Assembly (NCBI GenBank): GCA_050329415.1
Contig: JBHJOS010000050.1
Location: forward strand, 1 to 64,000
Source: JANNOG01 sp050329415
GTDB lineage: Bacteria > Actinomycetota > Actinomycetes > Actinomycetales > JBBAYJ01
Direction of reading: 5' to 3'
Length of the DNA: 64,000 bases
In this document: piece by piece, positions 1 through 8,619 of the stretch
How the letters are laid out: the number at the start of each line of letters is the position of its first letter
Position numbering within the stretch: position 1 is the first letter of the stretch
Position numbers and translations under genes: made by a program
The notes under the pieces: model-generated
What the model saw: only the letters and a program-made list of their open reading frames with translations
Told to the model about the DNA's origin: nothing
The model's database searches: none

Positions 1-801
1 GACCAGCAGGAGCACGGTCGACACGATCGCTGCTCGTCCTGGCGTGGTCTTGCTGTCCTCCGTCTCCTCCGTGAGGTTGACGGCCGACTCCCAGCCCCAG
101 TAGGCGAAGACGCCGAGCAACAGGCCGCCGGTGAGGGCGGCGCCGCCGGCCGCGAAGGGGTTCAGCCAACCGACCGTGAACCCCGGGGCACCCTCGGGGC
201 CGTCGCCGTTGACGGCACGAACGACCATGACGACCGCGAACGCCAGGAGGGTCACCGTCTGCGCCAGGATGAGCACGTTCTGGAGGCGGGCCGACAGCTC
301 GGTACCGACGACACAGATCCCGGTCATGACGAGAATGAGGACGACGGCTCCCGCCTGGACCGCGACGGACGACTCGGCCAGCGAGTCCAGTCCCAGCGCG
401 AGATACCCGAACCTCACCCCGACGTCGGCGAGCGACCCCACCACGAGGACACCCGTCATGGTGATGGCCCAGCCGCCCGCCCATCCCAGCCAGGGGCCCA
501 TCGACCGCGTCACCCAGGAGAACGTCGTGCCGCAGTCCGGGTCGACCTTGTTGAGGTAGTAGAAGGCGCCCGCGATGAGGACCATCGGAACGAAGGAGGC
601 CAGCAGCGCCCCCGGCGCTGCGACGCCGACCAGCACCACGATCGGGCCGAGGACCGCGGCCAGGGAGTAGGCCGGCGAGGTGGAGGCCAGCCCGATCACG
701 AGGGCATCGACGAAGGAGATCGCGCCCGGCTTCAGGGTCTCCTCCATCACCCGCGGCGCACCGGCACCGCCAGTCGGGCCGGGTCGAGGTCGTTTCGCCA
801 T
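1..801 (-). CDS. APC-family amino acid permease, C-terminus cut off by window edge
   Basis: The minus strand from the ATG at 801 is open to base 1 (267 codons, no stop). The product begins with a short hydrophilic head and then a run of hydrophobic helices, including a segment reading VDALVIGLASTSPAYSLAA near residues 30-50. That is the conserved first-helix region of APC-superfamily amino acid/polyamine permeases. GGAGG lies four bases before the ATG. A later ATG (MEETLKPG) is possible but has no better ribosome binding site. These proteins are secondary transporters in the cytoplasmic membrane. The substrate cannot be told from this part. The family is clear, the specificity unknown. Confidence 0.85.
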   Translation of the reverse strand, partial: MAKRPRPGPTGGAGAPRVMEETLKPGAISFVDALVIGLASTSPAYSLAAVLGPIVVLVGVAAPGALLASFVPMVLIAGAFYYLNKVDPDCGTTFSWVTRSMGPWLGWAGGWAITMTGVLVVGSLADVGVRFGYLALGLDSLAESSVAVQAGAVVLILVMTGICVVGTELSARLQNVLILAQTVTLLAFAVVMVVRAVNGDGPEGAPGFTVGWLNPFAAGGAALTGGLLLGVFAYWGWESAVNLTEETEDSKTTPGRAAIVSTVLLLV

Positions 802-1234
802 GGGACCTCCAGCACGAGAGCGGCGTGGGCGGATGGTACGGCGAGCGAAAGTGCCGCGCGAGAGGCAATGGCACTGTTCACTCGACCGAATCGGGGGCGG
901 AGGGCATCCGATGCCTGCCGATCTGACTCATGGTGGTCGGAGTCCGACATCGAGTGACGTTTCCGTCCCCGGGCACCCTCGGTTGCAGGTCGGCCGTCGC
1001 TGGCCCTGGCGCGCACCGGGACCCGGCTCGCCGGCATCGTCGCCCCATGCCCGAAGGGGTCGGAGCGAACCTGGCCGCGGTGACTCGGTTATCACCTTGG
1101 GTGACGACTCGCGTGACGCCCTCTCCCCTCAGCGGCGCGAAACCAAAAGTTCACTCAGGGAACACGCCTGGATGTGGCACCTGAACGGCCCTCTGTGCGT
1201 GACTGTCCGTGACGTCTTCGAAGGAGGCCGCGCC
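802..1234. other. Intergenic region between divergent permease and glycosyltransferase genes
   Basis: These 433 bases lie between two divergent genes and must hold both promoters. The plus frame is open far upstream of the glycosyltransferase, but the upstream translation is Arg/Pro/Gly-rich and looks non-coding. No clear -35/-10 pair, RNA gene or repeat was recognised. Confidence 0.4.
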
Positions 1235-2413
1235 ATGACCGACAGAGCCACGCCCGAAACCGGACGCTGGTGGAGCCGGCGCCGTGACCGCCTGAGGATC
1301 GCCATGGTGGCGCCGCCCTGGTACTCGTTGCCGCCCCGCGGCTACGGCGGGGTGGAGGCCGTCGTCGCGGACCTCGTCGACCTCATGGTGCTGCGGGGGC
1401 ACCACGTCACCCTCATCGCATCGGGTGACCACGCGACGGCCGCCCACGAGGTCCACCGTGCCTACGACGACCCACCGTCCGAACGACTCGGAACCCCCCA
1501 GCCGGAGGTCGTCCAGGCCGCCGCCGCGGCAGCCATCGTGGCCGAGCTGGACGTCGACCTGGTCCACGACCACAGCCTCGCCGGCCCGCTGCTCGCCCGG
1601 GGCCGGCACCTTCCGACGCTGGCCACCGTCCATAGCCGGCCGACCGGAGACTATGCCGAGTACTACCGGTGGCTGGACCGCACGGTGGGGTTCGTCGCGG
1701 TGTCGGACGCCCAGCGCGCCCTGCTGCCCGAGGCGAACTGGGTCGGCCGGGTGCACAACGCGATCGACGTCCCGTCGTACCCGTTCCGGGACACCAAGGA
1801 CGACTACGTCCTGTGGATCGGCCGATTCGTCGAGATGAAGGCGCCCCACCTCGCCATCGACGCGGCCCGGGCCGCGGGCCGGCGGATCGTCCTGGCGGGC
1901 AAGTGCAGCGAGCCGCGCGAGAGGGCGTTCTTCGAGGCCGAGGTCGCGCCGCGGCTCGGCCCGGACGTCGAGTACGTCGGCGAGGCCGACGCCGCTCTCA
2001 AGCGCGAGCTGTACTCCCACGCCCGGTGCCTGGTCTTCCCACTGCAGTGGGAGGAGCCGTTCGGCATGGTGATGGCCGAGGCGATGGCATGCGGGACGCC
2101 GGTGGTCGCGCTGCGCCGGGGAGCGGTGCCCGAGGTCGTCGAGCACGGCGTCGGCGGGCTCGTCGTCGATGACCTCGAGGCCATGGCCGGCGCGATCCAC
2201 GCCGCGGACGACCTCGACCCACGGGAGTGCCGCCGGCTGGCCGAGGAGCGCTTCGACCTGCCGGTGATGGCCGACGGGTACGAACGCGTCTATCGCGACA
2301 CCCTCGACGGCGGGCGTACCGACGAGCTGACCAGACGGGCGGCCCGGCGGGCGATCGGCCGCGGCGCCGACCGGCACAGCCGGTCCCTGACCCCGGTGGA
2401 CCTCCGGGCCTGA
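1235..2413 (+). CDS. GT4-type glycosyltransferase
   Basis: A 392-residue protein with the two-domain GT-B layout of glycosyltransferase family 4. The N-terminal Rossmann half starts RIAMVAPPWYSLPPRGYGG, the glycine-rich donor/acceptor loop, about residue 20. The C-terminal half carries the conserved EPFGMVMAEAMACGTPVVA segment with the E-x7-E motif that binds the nucleotide-sugar. The ATG at 1235 is chosen because AAGGAGG sits eight bases before it, although the frame stays open upstream. It is monocistronic and ends at a strong hairpin shared with the convergent gene. Acceptor and sugar are unknown. Glycolipid, exopolysaccharide or maltosaccharide-type products are all possible. Confidence 0.85.
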   Translation: MTDRATPETGRWWSRRRDRLRIAMVAPPWYSLPPRGYGGVEAVVADLVDLMVLRGHHVTLIASGDHATAAHEVHRAYDDPPSERLGTPQPEVVQAAAAAAIVAELDVDLVHDHSLAGPLLARGRHLPTLATVHSRPTGDYAEYYRWLDRTVGFVAVSDAQRALLPEANWVGRVHNAIDVPSYPFRDTKDDYVLWIGRFVEMKAPHLAIDAARAAGRRIVLAGKCSEPRERAFFEAEVAPRLGPDVEYVGEADAALKRELYSHARCLVFPLQWEEPFGMVMAEAMACGTPVVALRRGAVPEVVEHGVGGLVVDDLEAMAGAIHAADDLDPRECRRLAEERFDLPVMADGYERVYRDTLDGGRTDELTRRAARRAIGRGADRHSRSLTPVDLRA

Positions 2414-2417
2414 GCCT

Positions 2418-2476
2418 CGGGACGGCGGCGCCGGCCGAGGTCCTCAGCCGGGCGCCGCTCCGGCGCCGCCGTCCCG
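2418..2476. terminator. Bidirectional hairpin terminator between convergent genes
   Basis: Two perfectly complementary 17-base arms (2418-2434 and 2460-2476, CGGGACGGCGGCGCCGG and its complement) flank a 25-base loop. The right arm lies inside the C-terminal codons of the GNAT gene. Its place between convergent stops suggests termination. There is no T-tract, as is common in actinobacteria. Confidence 0.65.
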
Positions 2477-3055
2477 GCCCAGCAGCGGGGAGTCGGGGTG
2501 CGGCGAGCCGGGCGCCGACTCGTCGAGCACCATGCCCATGACGATGCTGTCCCACCACTCGCCGTTGCGGCGCGGCCAGTGCCGGCGCAACCGGCCCTCG
2601 ATCCGCATCCCCCGGGAGAGATAGAGCCGCAGCGCGGCGGTGTTGTGCGGCCACACCTGGCAGGCCAGCTTGGGGGTGCCGGTACGCCGCGCCCAGGCCA
2701 GCGCCTCGTCCATGAGGACGCCGCCGACTCCCCGCCCCCGGTGGGACACGGCGACGACCATGGAGAAGTCCACACGGCGGTGCCACGCCCGGTCGAGTCC
2801 CACCCAGCCGGCCGGTTCGCCGTCGACCTCGGCGAGCAGGAGCGTCCCGGCGTCGTCGTCGCCGGACAGGCGGCGCGCCAGGACCGCCAGCCGGGCCTCG
2901 GTCCACTCGACCGGCGCCTCCGCCCCGATCCCCGTGCCCTCGGCAGCCACCGCCTCGAACAGTCGCCGGACGGCGGGCTCGTCGTCCGGCCCCGCCTGCC
3001 GGACCGTCGCGGGACGCTCGGTCAGGACGCGACCGCCCCGGCGACGACCTCCCAT
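2444..3055 (-). CDS. GNAT-family N-acetyltransferase
   Basis: A 203-residue protein with the GNAT fold. The acetyl-CoA pyrophosphate loop is HRGRGVGGVLMDEAL (about residues 104-118, matching the Q/RxxGxG/A motif), followed by a VWPHNTAALRLYLSRGM segment typical of motif B. It probably acetylates an amino group of a small molecule or protein terminus, but the target is unknown. The ATG at 3055 overlaps the end of the upstream gene by 34 bases, so the two are translationally linked. No other ATG/GTG start was seen between that stop and the conserved region. Confidence 0.8.
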   Translation of the reverse strand: MGGRRRGGRVLTERPATVRQAGPDDEPAVRRLFEAVAAEGTGIGAEAPVEWTEARLAVLARRLSGDDDAGTLLLAEVDGEPAGWVGLDRAWHRRVDFSMVVAVSHRGRGVGGVLMDEALAWARRTGTPKLACQVWPHNTAALRLYLSRGMRIEGRLRRHWPRRNGEWWDSIVMGMVLDESAPGSPHPDSPLLGRDGGAGAAPG

Positions 3056-3546
3056 GCGGCGTCGTCGACGGGGCCGGTGGCGCGGGCCCGGATCGTCCCG
3101 TCGGGGCCGACGATCAGGACCGAGACCGTGCCACGGTCCGGGATGCCGGTGGCGGCGCAGAACGCGTCGAAATCCGCGTACACGGTGAGTGTCCGGCGCA
3201 GCACGGCGAGGTCGTCGATCCCATTGATCATCCCGCCGTCGATCACACCCCGCCGCCAGAGCTCGTTCCGGCCGAACACCGCCACCTCGAGCACGGGCAC
3301 GCCGTCGAGCTCGGCCAGGGCGCGTGCGACCCAGGCCTCGACGAGGTCACGGTGGTCGGCGCGGAAGGCGACCACGAGGACGCTGCGGGCCTCCAGCCCG
3401 CCGGGCAGGCGCACCCGCCGGCCGGAAAGTCGGAAGGCCGACAGATCGGGCAGATAGGGGCCGGGCAGATGATCGTCGGCCACCGCTTCACTCACGCCCA
3501 GATCGTCACGGATCGCCCACCCGGCGCGCCAGTCCGTGGCGTGCAC
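3022..3546 (-). CDS. Thioredoxin-fold-like hypothetical protein
   Basis: A 174-residue protein of uncertain function. The C-terminal part reads VSVLIVGPDGTIRARATGPV, which resembles the beta-hairpin of AhpC/TSA and thioredoxin-like proteins. The middle (LVVAFRADHRDLVEAWV) also fits a redoxin layout. No CxxC motif is present and the only cysteine is near residue 130, so classical disulphide chemistry is doubtful. It starts with GTG at 3546, divergent from the phosphoribosyltransferase gene, and overlaps the downstream GNAT gene. The fold assignment is an inference. The gene itself is well supported by coding bias and the overlap. Confidence 0.65.
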   Translation of the reverse strand: MHATDWRAGWAIRDDLGVSEAVADDHLPGPYLPDLSAFRLSGRRVRLPGGLEARSVLVVAFRADHRDLVEAWVARALAELDGVPVLEVAVFGRNELWRRGVIDGGMINGIDDLAVLRRTLTVYADFDAFCAATGIPDRGTVSVLIVGPDGTIRARATGPVDDAAWEVVAGAVAS

Positions 3547-3700
3547 GTCACATGAACTCGTCGGTCCGGGCGGAGCCAGGACCCGACCGAGGTCATCCGG
3601 CCCTGGCGCGCCGCGGCCGGCGGCCGCATCGTCGAGGGGTGGCGTGCACCGCGCACTCGCGGGCTCCGGGGTCGGGCACCGGCCGACCGGTGGGGGCGCC

Positions 3701-4384
3701 GTGACGCGCGGACCGGTCTACCGGGACCGTCGGGACGCCGGACGGGTGCTCGCCACGGACCTCGCCACGGACCTCGTGCCGGACCTCGCCGGACCTGGCG
3801 AGGACTCCGGGGTCGACCCGGGCGTGACCGTGCTCGGGCTCGCCCGCGGCGGTGTGCCGGTCGCCGTCGAGGTGGCCAGAGCCCTCTCGGCCCCGCTGGA
3901 CGTGATCGTCGTGCGCAAGCTCGGGGTCCCCGGCCGCCCCGAGCTCGCCATGGGGGCGATCGCCCCCGGCGGGGTCCGGGTCCTCAACGACCACGTCGTG
4001 GCCGGCCTGTCGATCCCCGCGCACGTCGTCGATGCCGTGGCGGCCGCGGAGTCGGCGGAGCTGCGCTGGCGGGAGCGCGCCTACCGCGGCGGACGCCCGC
4101 CGTTGGACGTGGCGGGACGGGTCGTGATCGTGGTGGACGACGGGCTGGCCACCGGGGCCACGATGCGGGCGGCGGTCCTCGCCGTGCGCTCGCTGCGCCC
4201 GGCCGGCGTGGTCGTCGCCGTGCCGACCGGGGCACGGTCCGCGTGCGACGAGATCGCCCGGTTCGCCGACCGGGTCGTCTGCTCGGTGACGCCCGAGCCG
4301 TTCGACAGCGTCGGGGAGTGGTACGCCGACTTCGCCCAGACGACCGACGACGAGGTGCAGGCAGCGCTGGCGGGCGCGAGCTGA
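3701..4384 (+). CDS. Phosphoribosyltransferase-domain protein
   Basis: A 227-residue type I phosphoribosyltransferase. The PRPP-binding motif is VVIVVDDGLATGATM (about residues 142-156). Upstream lies LGLARGGVPVAVEVARAL, typical of the actinobacterial group of putative phosphoribosyltransferases often encoded near stress or dienelactone-hydrolase genes. The GTG at 3701 is chosen because the upstream open frame (from 3536) is of low quality and the family begins close to this point. The ribosome binding site is weak. Substrate is unknown. It is convergent with the MobA-like gene. Confidence 0.75.
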   Translation: MTRGPVYRDRRDAGRVLATDLATDLVPDLAGPGEDSGVDPGVTVLGLARGGVPVAVEVARALSAPLDVIVVRKLGVPGRPELAMGAIAPGGVRVLNDHVVAGLSIPAHVVDAVAAAESAELRWRERAYRGGRPPLDVAGRVVIVVDDGLATGATMRAAVLAVRSLRPAGVVVAVPTGARSACDEIARFADRVVCSVTPEPFDSVGEWYADFAQTTDDEVQAALAGAS

Positions 4385-4429
4385 CCGGCTGCCCTCGCCG
4401 ACGGCCCGCGGCTCCCGGGACCGGCGTGG

Positions 4430-5107
4430 TCAGGGAGCGCCCTCACGGCGGGCGCGGTCGAGGTCGTGGGCCGTGTCCAGGTCGCCGTCGTCGCCGAGCC
4501 CGTCGCACGGCACCAGCAGCACCTGCGGGGAGTGCTCGGCCAGCCAGCCCCGGGCACCCGCGTCGCCGGCCGCGGACCCTGCCACCTCGGCCCACACCCG
4601 CCGGGCCAGCACGACGGGGTGGCCGGGGAGACCGCCGTAGGACGCCCGGGCCGCCGGCGCGGTCGAGGAACGGACGGCCTCGCCGGTCCGCCGGACGGCC
4701 TCCGCGGACAGCCGGGGCTGGTCGACGAGGACGACGGCGACGGCCGGCGACCCGGGTGCCACCACGGCCAGTCGGCGCAGTCCGAGCGCCAGGGAGGTGC
4801 CCATGCCCGCGGCCCAGTCCGGATTCACGATCACCAGAGCGTCGGGGACGTCGACCACCACCGCGCCGAGCACGGCGACCACCGGGTCGCACCCCGCCGC
4901 GTGGAGCATGCTCACCTGCCGGTCGACGAGCCGTCGGCCGGCGAGTTCCACGGTCGCCTTGGGGGTTCCCAGGCGCCGGCCGGCGCCGGCGGCGAGCACC
5001 AGCCCGGCCGGCGGCTCGGCCCGCGGCTCGGGCATCGGCTCGGCCCGCGGTGCGGCGGACTCGCCCGCCCCCCGGCCGGCCGCGGCCGGTCCGCTCCCGC
5101 GCGTCAC
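4430..5107 (-). CDS. MobA/MocA-like nucleotidyltransferase
   Basis: A 225-residue NTP-transferase-fold protein. After a Pro/Ala/Glu-rich head of about 34 residues comes GLVLAAGAGRRLGTPKATV, the LAxGxxxRxGxxK nucleotide-binding signature. VVLVDQPRL (a DxP metal-site motif) and GLPGHPVVLARRVW follow, as in CTP:molybdopterin cytidylyltransferases. Such enzymes attach CMP or GMP to molybdenum cofactor in the cytoplasm. It is divergent from a MogA-like gene 55 bases away, which supports a cofactor role. The GTG at 5107 is the longest start. ATG at 5035 would remove most of the low-complexity head. Confidence 0.75.
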   Translation of the reverse strand: MTRGSGPAAAGRGAGESAAPRAEPMPEPRAEPPAGLVLAAGAGRRLGTPKATVELAGRRLVDRQVSMLHAAGCDPVVAVLGAVVVDVPDALVIVNPDWAAGMGTSLALGLRRLAVVAPGSPAVAVVLVDQPRLSAEAVRRTGEAVRSSTAPAARASYGGLPGHPVVLARRVWAEVAGSAAGDAGARGWLAEHSPQVLLVPCDGLGDDGDLDTAHDLDRARREGAP

Positions 5108-5162
5108 TGGCCCATCGTCGCGCCCCTCGGCCCCCGGGCGACGCGTCGGTCACAATCGAGGC

Positions 5163-5657
5163 ATGCCCCGGACGGCCCGCGTCATCACCGCATCGACCCG
5201 AGCTGCCCAGGGCGTGTGGGAGGACACGGCGGGTCCGGCACTGGCCGAGGAGCTGCGGACCCTGGGGCTCGCAGTCGACGGGGTCGTCGTGGTCCCGGAC
5301 GGGGAGCCGGTCGAGCGGGCCATGCGGATCGCGGTCACCGATCAGATCGACCTCGTGGTGACCACTGGCGGGACCGGCTGCACCCCCACCGACCTCACCC
5401 CGGAGGTCACACGGCGCGTGGTGGACCGCGAGATCCCCGGCATCGGGGAGCTGATGCGTGCGGACGGTCTGGCCCGCGGCGTCCGGACCGCCGTGCTGTC
5501 CCGCGGGACAGCCGGGATCGCCGGGGCGACCGTGGTCGTCAACCTGCCCGGCTCCCCCCGGGGAGCCACCGAGGGACTGCAGGCCGTCGCCGGCATCCTC
5601 GACCACCTGCTGGACCAGGTGGCGGGCGGGGACCATGCCCGGCGACCGCCCGCCTGA
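5163..5657 (+). CDS. MogA/MoaB-family molybdopterin biosynthesis protein
   Basis: A 164-residue protein matching the MoaB/Mog fold along its whole length. It starts RTARVITASTRAAQG (about residues 3-17). The active-site region is DLVVTTGGTGCTPTDLTPE (about residues 62-80), and VNLPGSPRGATEGL is near the end. Members adenylylate molybdopterin before metal insertion. The ATG at 5163 gives the usual family length. It pairs divergently with the MobA/MocA-like gene, suggesting a small molybdenum-cofactor locus. No molybdoenzyme is visible nearby. Confidence 0.85.
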   Translation: MPRTARVITASTRAAQGVWEDTAGPALAEELRTLGLAVDGVVVVPDGEPVERAMRIAVTDQIDLVVTTGGTGCTPTDLTPEVTRRVVDREIPGIGELMRADGLARGVRTAVLSRGTAGIAGATVVVNLPGSPRGATEGLQAVAGILDHLLDQVAGGDHARRPPA

Positions 5658-5752
5658 GGCCGGGTACCGGGTCGTCCGCCCGGTCACGTGATCGGGGCGC
5701 CGGTGTCGGCAACGTCACGTCGGCGCGCCGGGCGGCAGGCGGCGCTTGGTCG

Positions 5753-5758
5753 GATAAT
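5753..5758 (+). promoter_or_regulatory. Candidate -10 element of a leaderless mptB transcript
   Basis: GATAAT lies eight bases before the GTG at 5767, so transcription would begin at or just before the start codon. There is no Shine-Dalgarno sequence before that GTG, and the surroundings are otherwise extremely GC-rich. No good -35 is visible. Confidence 0.5.
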
Positions 5759-5766
5759 TCACTGTC

Positions 5767-7239
5767 GTGCGGGGAGGGACCTTGGTCGACGCGCGCCTCA
5801 TCGAGGTGCGCGCGGTCGGTGTCGTCGGAGCCGCTGTCGTCGCGATCACCTCTCTGCGCGTCGGGGCCACCCCCGTGGGCGGCATCGTCGAGATGCAGGT
5901 CGGGTTGCACCGCGTCCCCCCGCTCGAGATGGCCCTGTCCTACTTCGGCCTCGCCCTGGTCGTCGGGGCCTGGCTGCGGCTCGGCGTCATCGTCCGGGAG
6001 CACGCGGTCCGCCCCCGCTCCATGGTCGTCACGCTCGCCTGGTGGGCGGCGCCGCTGGCGGTGTCGGCGCCGCTGTACAGCCGAGACGTCTACAGCTACC
6101 TGGCCCAGGGGGCGCTCTTCGTCCGGGGCCTCGACGTCTACGAGTTCGGCCCCGCCGCGCTCGGGGGGCCGCTCACGGCCCAGGTGTCGCTGATCTGGCA
6201 GCACACCCCCGCGCCGTACGGGCCCTCGTTCCTGCTGGTCGCCGGTGCCGTGATGGCTCTCGCCGGCGAGAGCGTCCTGGCCGGCATCGTGGGGATGCGC
6301 GTGCTGGCGATCGCCTCGTTGGCCGTCATGGTGTGGGCGGTCCCGGCGATCGCCCGCCGTCACGGGGTCGACCCGTCGCGGGCACTGTGGCTGGGCGTGC
6401 TCAACCCCCTGGTGCTCGCGCACGTGGTCGCCGGGGTCCACAACGAGGCCCTCATGGTGGCCCTCCTGCTGGTCGCGGTGCTCCTCACGCTGCGCGGCCG
6501 GCCGCTCGCAGCCGCCGCGGTCGTCGGTGTCGCCTGCCTCGTCAAGGCCCCGGCCGTCGTGGCGCTGGCCTTCATCGTCGCCGCCGTGTGGGGGCCCCGG
6601 CCGTTGCGGGCGCTGCCCGTGCTCGCGCTCGTGGCCCGAGTGGGCTCCGTCGCACTGGCCGCGGTCATCGGCGTGACCCTGGCCACGAGCGCGGGCTTCG
6701 GGTGGACCGCCGCCCTGGGCAACACGGCCGAGCAGCGCAACGGCCTGTCGATGGTGACCAACGTCGGCATGCTGCTGGACGGCGTGCTCGGGCTGCTGGG
6801 GCTCTCCGGGCCGGTGGACCTCGTGGTGGTGACACGGGCCGTCGGTCTGCTCGCGGCGGTGGTGCTCGCCGGGTGGCTGCTGCTGCGCCGTCGTGAGCTG
6901 CCGTTCCAGGGACTGGCGCTGGTCCTGCTGGCCGTGGTCCTGCTCGGTCCGGTCGTGCACCCGTGGTACCTGCTGTGGGGCTCCGTGCTGCTCGCCGCCA
7001 CCACGGTCCACCCGACGGTCATCCGCTGGGCAGTGATCGTCAGCGCCGGGCTGGCCTTCTACCCCATGCCCTCGGGCGGTGGGCCAACCATCGAGGCCCT
7101 GTGGGGCCTCGCCGGGATCGCGGCCGCCGTGCTCTTCCTTCCGCTCAGCCGTCCGCTGTCGGCCCCCCTGGCGGACCAGATCGCCGGACAGCTCTCCACA
7201 CTCCGCCGGGAGCGGCTCGAGCCGTCCACCCCGTCCTGA
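5767..7239 (+). CDS. mptB: Polyprenol-phosphomannose-dependent alpha-1,6-mannosyltransferase (MptB-like)
   Basis: A 490-residue integral membrane protein with about a dozen hydrophobic helices. The first loop carries LYSRDVYSYLAQGALFVRGLD (about residues 97-117), the acidic catalytic region of GT-C enzymes of the MptA/MptB group. HTPAPYGPSFLL and GVHNEALMVALLL follow. These enzymes extend alpha-1,6-mannan cores of lipomannan-type glycolipids using lipid-linked mannose at the outer face of the membrane. A start at GTG 5767 with a -10 box just upstream fits a leaderless mRNA. A TTG about 15 bases later, after GGGGAGGG, is an alternative. The gene ends next to a long inverted repeat. Confidence 0.8.
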   Translation: MRGGTLVDARLIEVRAVGVVGAAVVAITSLRVGATPVGGIVEMQVGLHRVPPLEMALSYFGLALVVGAWLRLGVIVREHAVRPRSMVVTLAWWAAPLAVSAPLYSRDVYSYLAQGALFVRGLDVYEFGPAALGGPLTAQVSLIWQHTPAPYGPSFLLVAGAVMALAGESVLAGIVGMRVLAIASLAVMVWAVPAIARRHGVDPSRALWLGVLNPLVLAHVVAGVHNEALMVALLLVAVLLTLRGRPLAAAAVVGVACLVKAPAVVALAFIVAAVWGPRPLRALPVLALVARVGSVALAAVIGVTLATSAGFGWTAALGNTAEQRNGLSMVTNVGMLLDGVLGLLGLSGPVDLVVVTRAVGLLAAVVLAGWLLLRRRELPFQGLALVLLAVVLLGPVVHPWYLLWGSVLLAATTVHPTVIRWAVIVSAGLAFYPMPSGGGPTIEALWGLAGIAAAVLFLPLSRPLSAPLADQIAGQLSTLRRERLEPSTPS

Positions 7240-7261
7240 GCCCGGGGGCGCCGCCCCACTC

Positions 7262-7729
7262 AGAGCCTGTCTCGGGTGTCGCGGGGCAGGGCTCGGTGGT
7301 GTCGGAGCGGCCGCGCGGGGCGAGCACGGGTAGGGGGTGGCGGCCGAGGGGAAGGGTGTTCCGGAGGCTGTGCAGAACCTACAAGTTCTGCGGCCCACGG
7401 CGGATCTCGGGCTGACGCCCGGCAGAACACGTGATGCCGCGGCGCCACCGCCACTCACCGCCACTCGAAGCGGGTCTGTCCTCCCGGATGCCCCGGGAGG
7501 CTCCTGACCTGCACACGCACGCGGTCCCGGGCGCTGCCCGGCGGTCTGCACGGTCCCGGACCGTCCCAGCGCCGGACGCCGGCTTCCGTCCAGAGCCCCG
7601 CGGAACTTTGTAGGTCCTGCACAGCCTCCGGAACACCACCACCCCCGTCGCGACCCCGCCCCGTGCTCGCCCCGCGCGACCGGTCCGACACCACCGAACC
7701 CTGCCCCGCGACATTCCGAGACCGGCTCT
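7262..7729. repeat. Long imperfect inverted repeat (about 130-base arms) between convergent genes
   Basis: The left arm (about 7262-7393) and right arm (about 7600-7729) are reverse complements at roughly 80% identity, with small indels and a spacer of about 205 bases. Each arm has a hairpin at its inner end: GCAGAAC-CTACAA-GTTCTGC at 7372-7391 and a similar imperfect copy at 7600-7620. CTCAGAG occurs in direct orientation at 7259-7265 and 7730-7736. Short frames in both arms are not convincing genes. It resembles a non-autonomous palindromic element (MITE-like) or a pair of dispersed repeats facing each other. It fills most of the gene-free stretch 7240-7751. Confidence 0.75.
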
Positions 7730-7751
7730 CTCAGAGTCTGTGTCGGACCTC

Positions 7752-8432
7752 TCAGATCCCCAGCATCTGCAGCCACGAGTCGGCGAACCGGACTCCCAGG
7801 AAGCCCGCGACAGCGACGAACCACAGGGCCACCGGGGCCACGTGCACCGCCGCGAGAGTCCTGGTCACGATGGAGTCCCGGGCCGACGCACCGAACGCCC
7901 CTGCGGTGAGGTTTCGGAGCGTGACGTACCAGAACAGGGGGACGGTCACCGCCCACACCACCATGCACCAGGGGCACAGGGTGCCAAGGGTCACGGCGCT
8001 GGTGTAGATCAGCCAGTGGACGAAGGCGACGCCGGCCAGCAGGCCGCCGTTGAGGCCCAGCCACACCCCCCGGGTCAGCCGCCCACCGGTGAGGAGCTGG
8101 CCGGCCAACGCCACCACCACCGAGAACGCGACGATGCCGAGGATCGTGTTGGAGAAACCGAGCAGGCTGGCCTGCGGGCTCGTCGCCACTGCCCCGCAGT
8201 CGAGCAGGATGTTGAACGAGCACGACGGGACGTAGTCGGCATCCTCCAGCAGCAGGCTGCGCTCGATGTTGAGGTCCGCCGCCGCCACCAGTCCCAGGCC
8301 GCCGCCGACGGCGAGCAACCACGGCATCGACCGTGCCCACGGCTCTGGGGGGCTCCCCGCGTCCTCCGGCGAGTGCGGCGCCGGCTCGGTGGCGCGGTCC
8401 GGGGTCGCGTCCTCGATCGTCGTCGTCGCCAT
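7752..8432 (-). CDS. Vitamin K epoxide reductase (VKOR) family protein
   Basis: A 226-residue membrane protein with four to five hydrophobic helices. It carries both redox pairs of bacterial VKOR homologues: Cys-x8-Cys in SCSFNILLDCG (about residues 70-80) and the CPWC active site near residue 154 (GTLCPWCMVVWAV). VKOR homologues reoxidise a DsbA-like partner and pass electrons to menaquinone, driving disulphide formation outside the membrane. The first 35 residues are Pro/Glu/Thr-rich and probably cytoplasmic. It is convergent with mptB. No DsbA-like thioredoxin is fused or adjacent. Confidence 0.9.
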   Translation of the reverse strand: MATTTIEDATPDRATEPAPHSPEDAGSPPEPWARSMPWLLAVGGGLGLVAAADLNIERSLLLEDADYVPSCSFNILLDCGAVATSPQASLLGFSNTILGIVAFSVVVALAGQLLTGGRLTRGVWLGLNGGLLAGVAFVHWLIYTSAVTLGTLCPWCMVVWAVTVPLFWYVTLRNLTAGAFGASARDSIVTRTLAAVHVAPVALWFVAVAGFLGVRFADSWLQMLGI

Positions 8433-8619
8433 GACCGCAGGGTACGGCGGGTCCCCGGGAACAGGCCCGCCACGGCCGGGCGCCGTCGCCGCGACCGGGT
8501 GCGGTCACCGAGGGCGAGGCGACCGTTCGGCCGATCGGGGGACCGCCCCCGGGAGACGCAAGTCCGGGCCGCAGGGGGCCGACGTCCTGTCCGGGACCCC
8601 CGAGCCCGACGGAGGACAC

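Noticed and set aside
7260..7714. Short ORFs sharing FRRLCRTYK in the two arms of the inverted repeat
   Set aside because: The similarity follows from the inverted repeat itself; indels between arms shift frames and there are no start signals.
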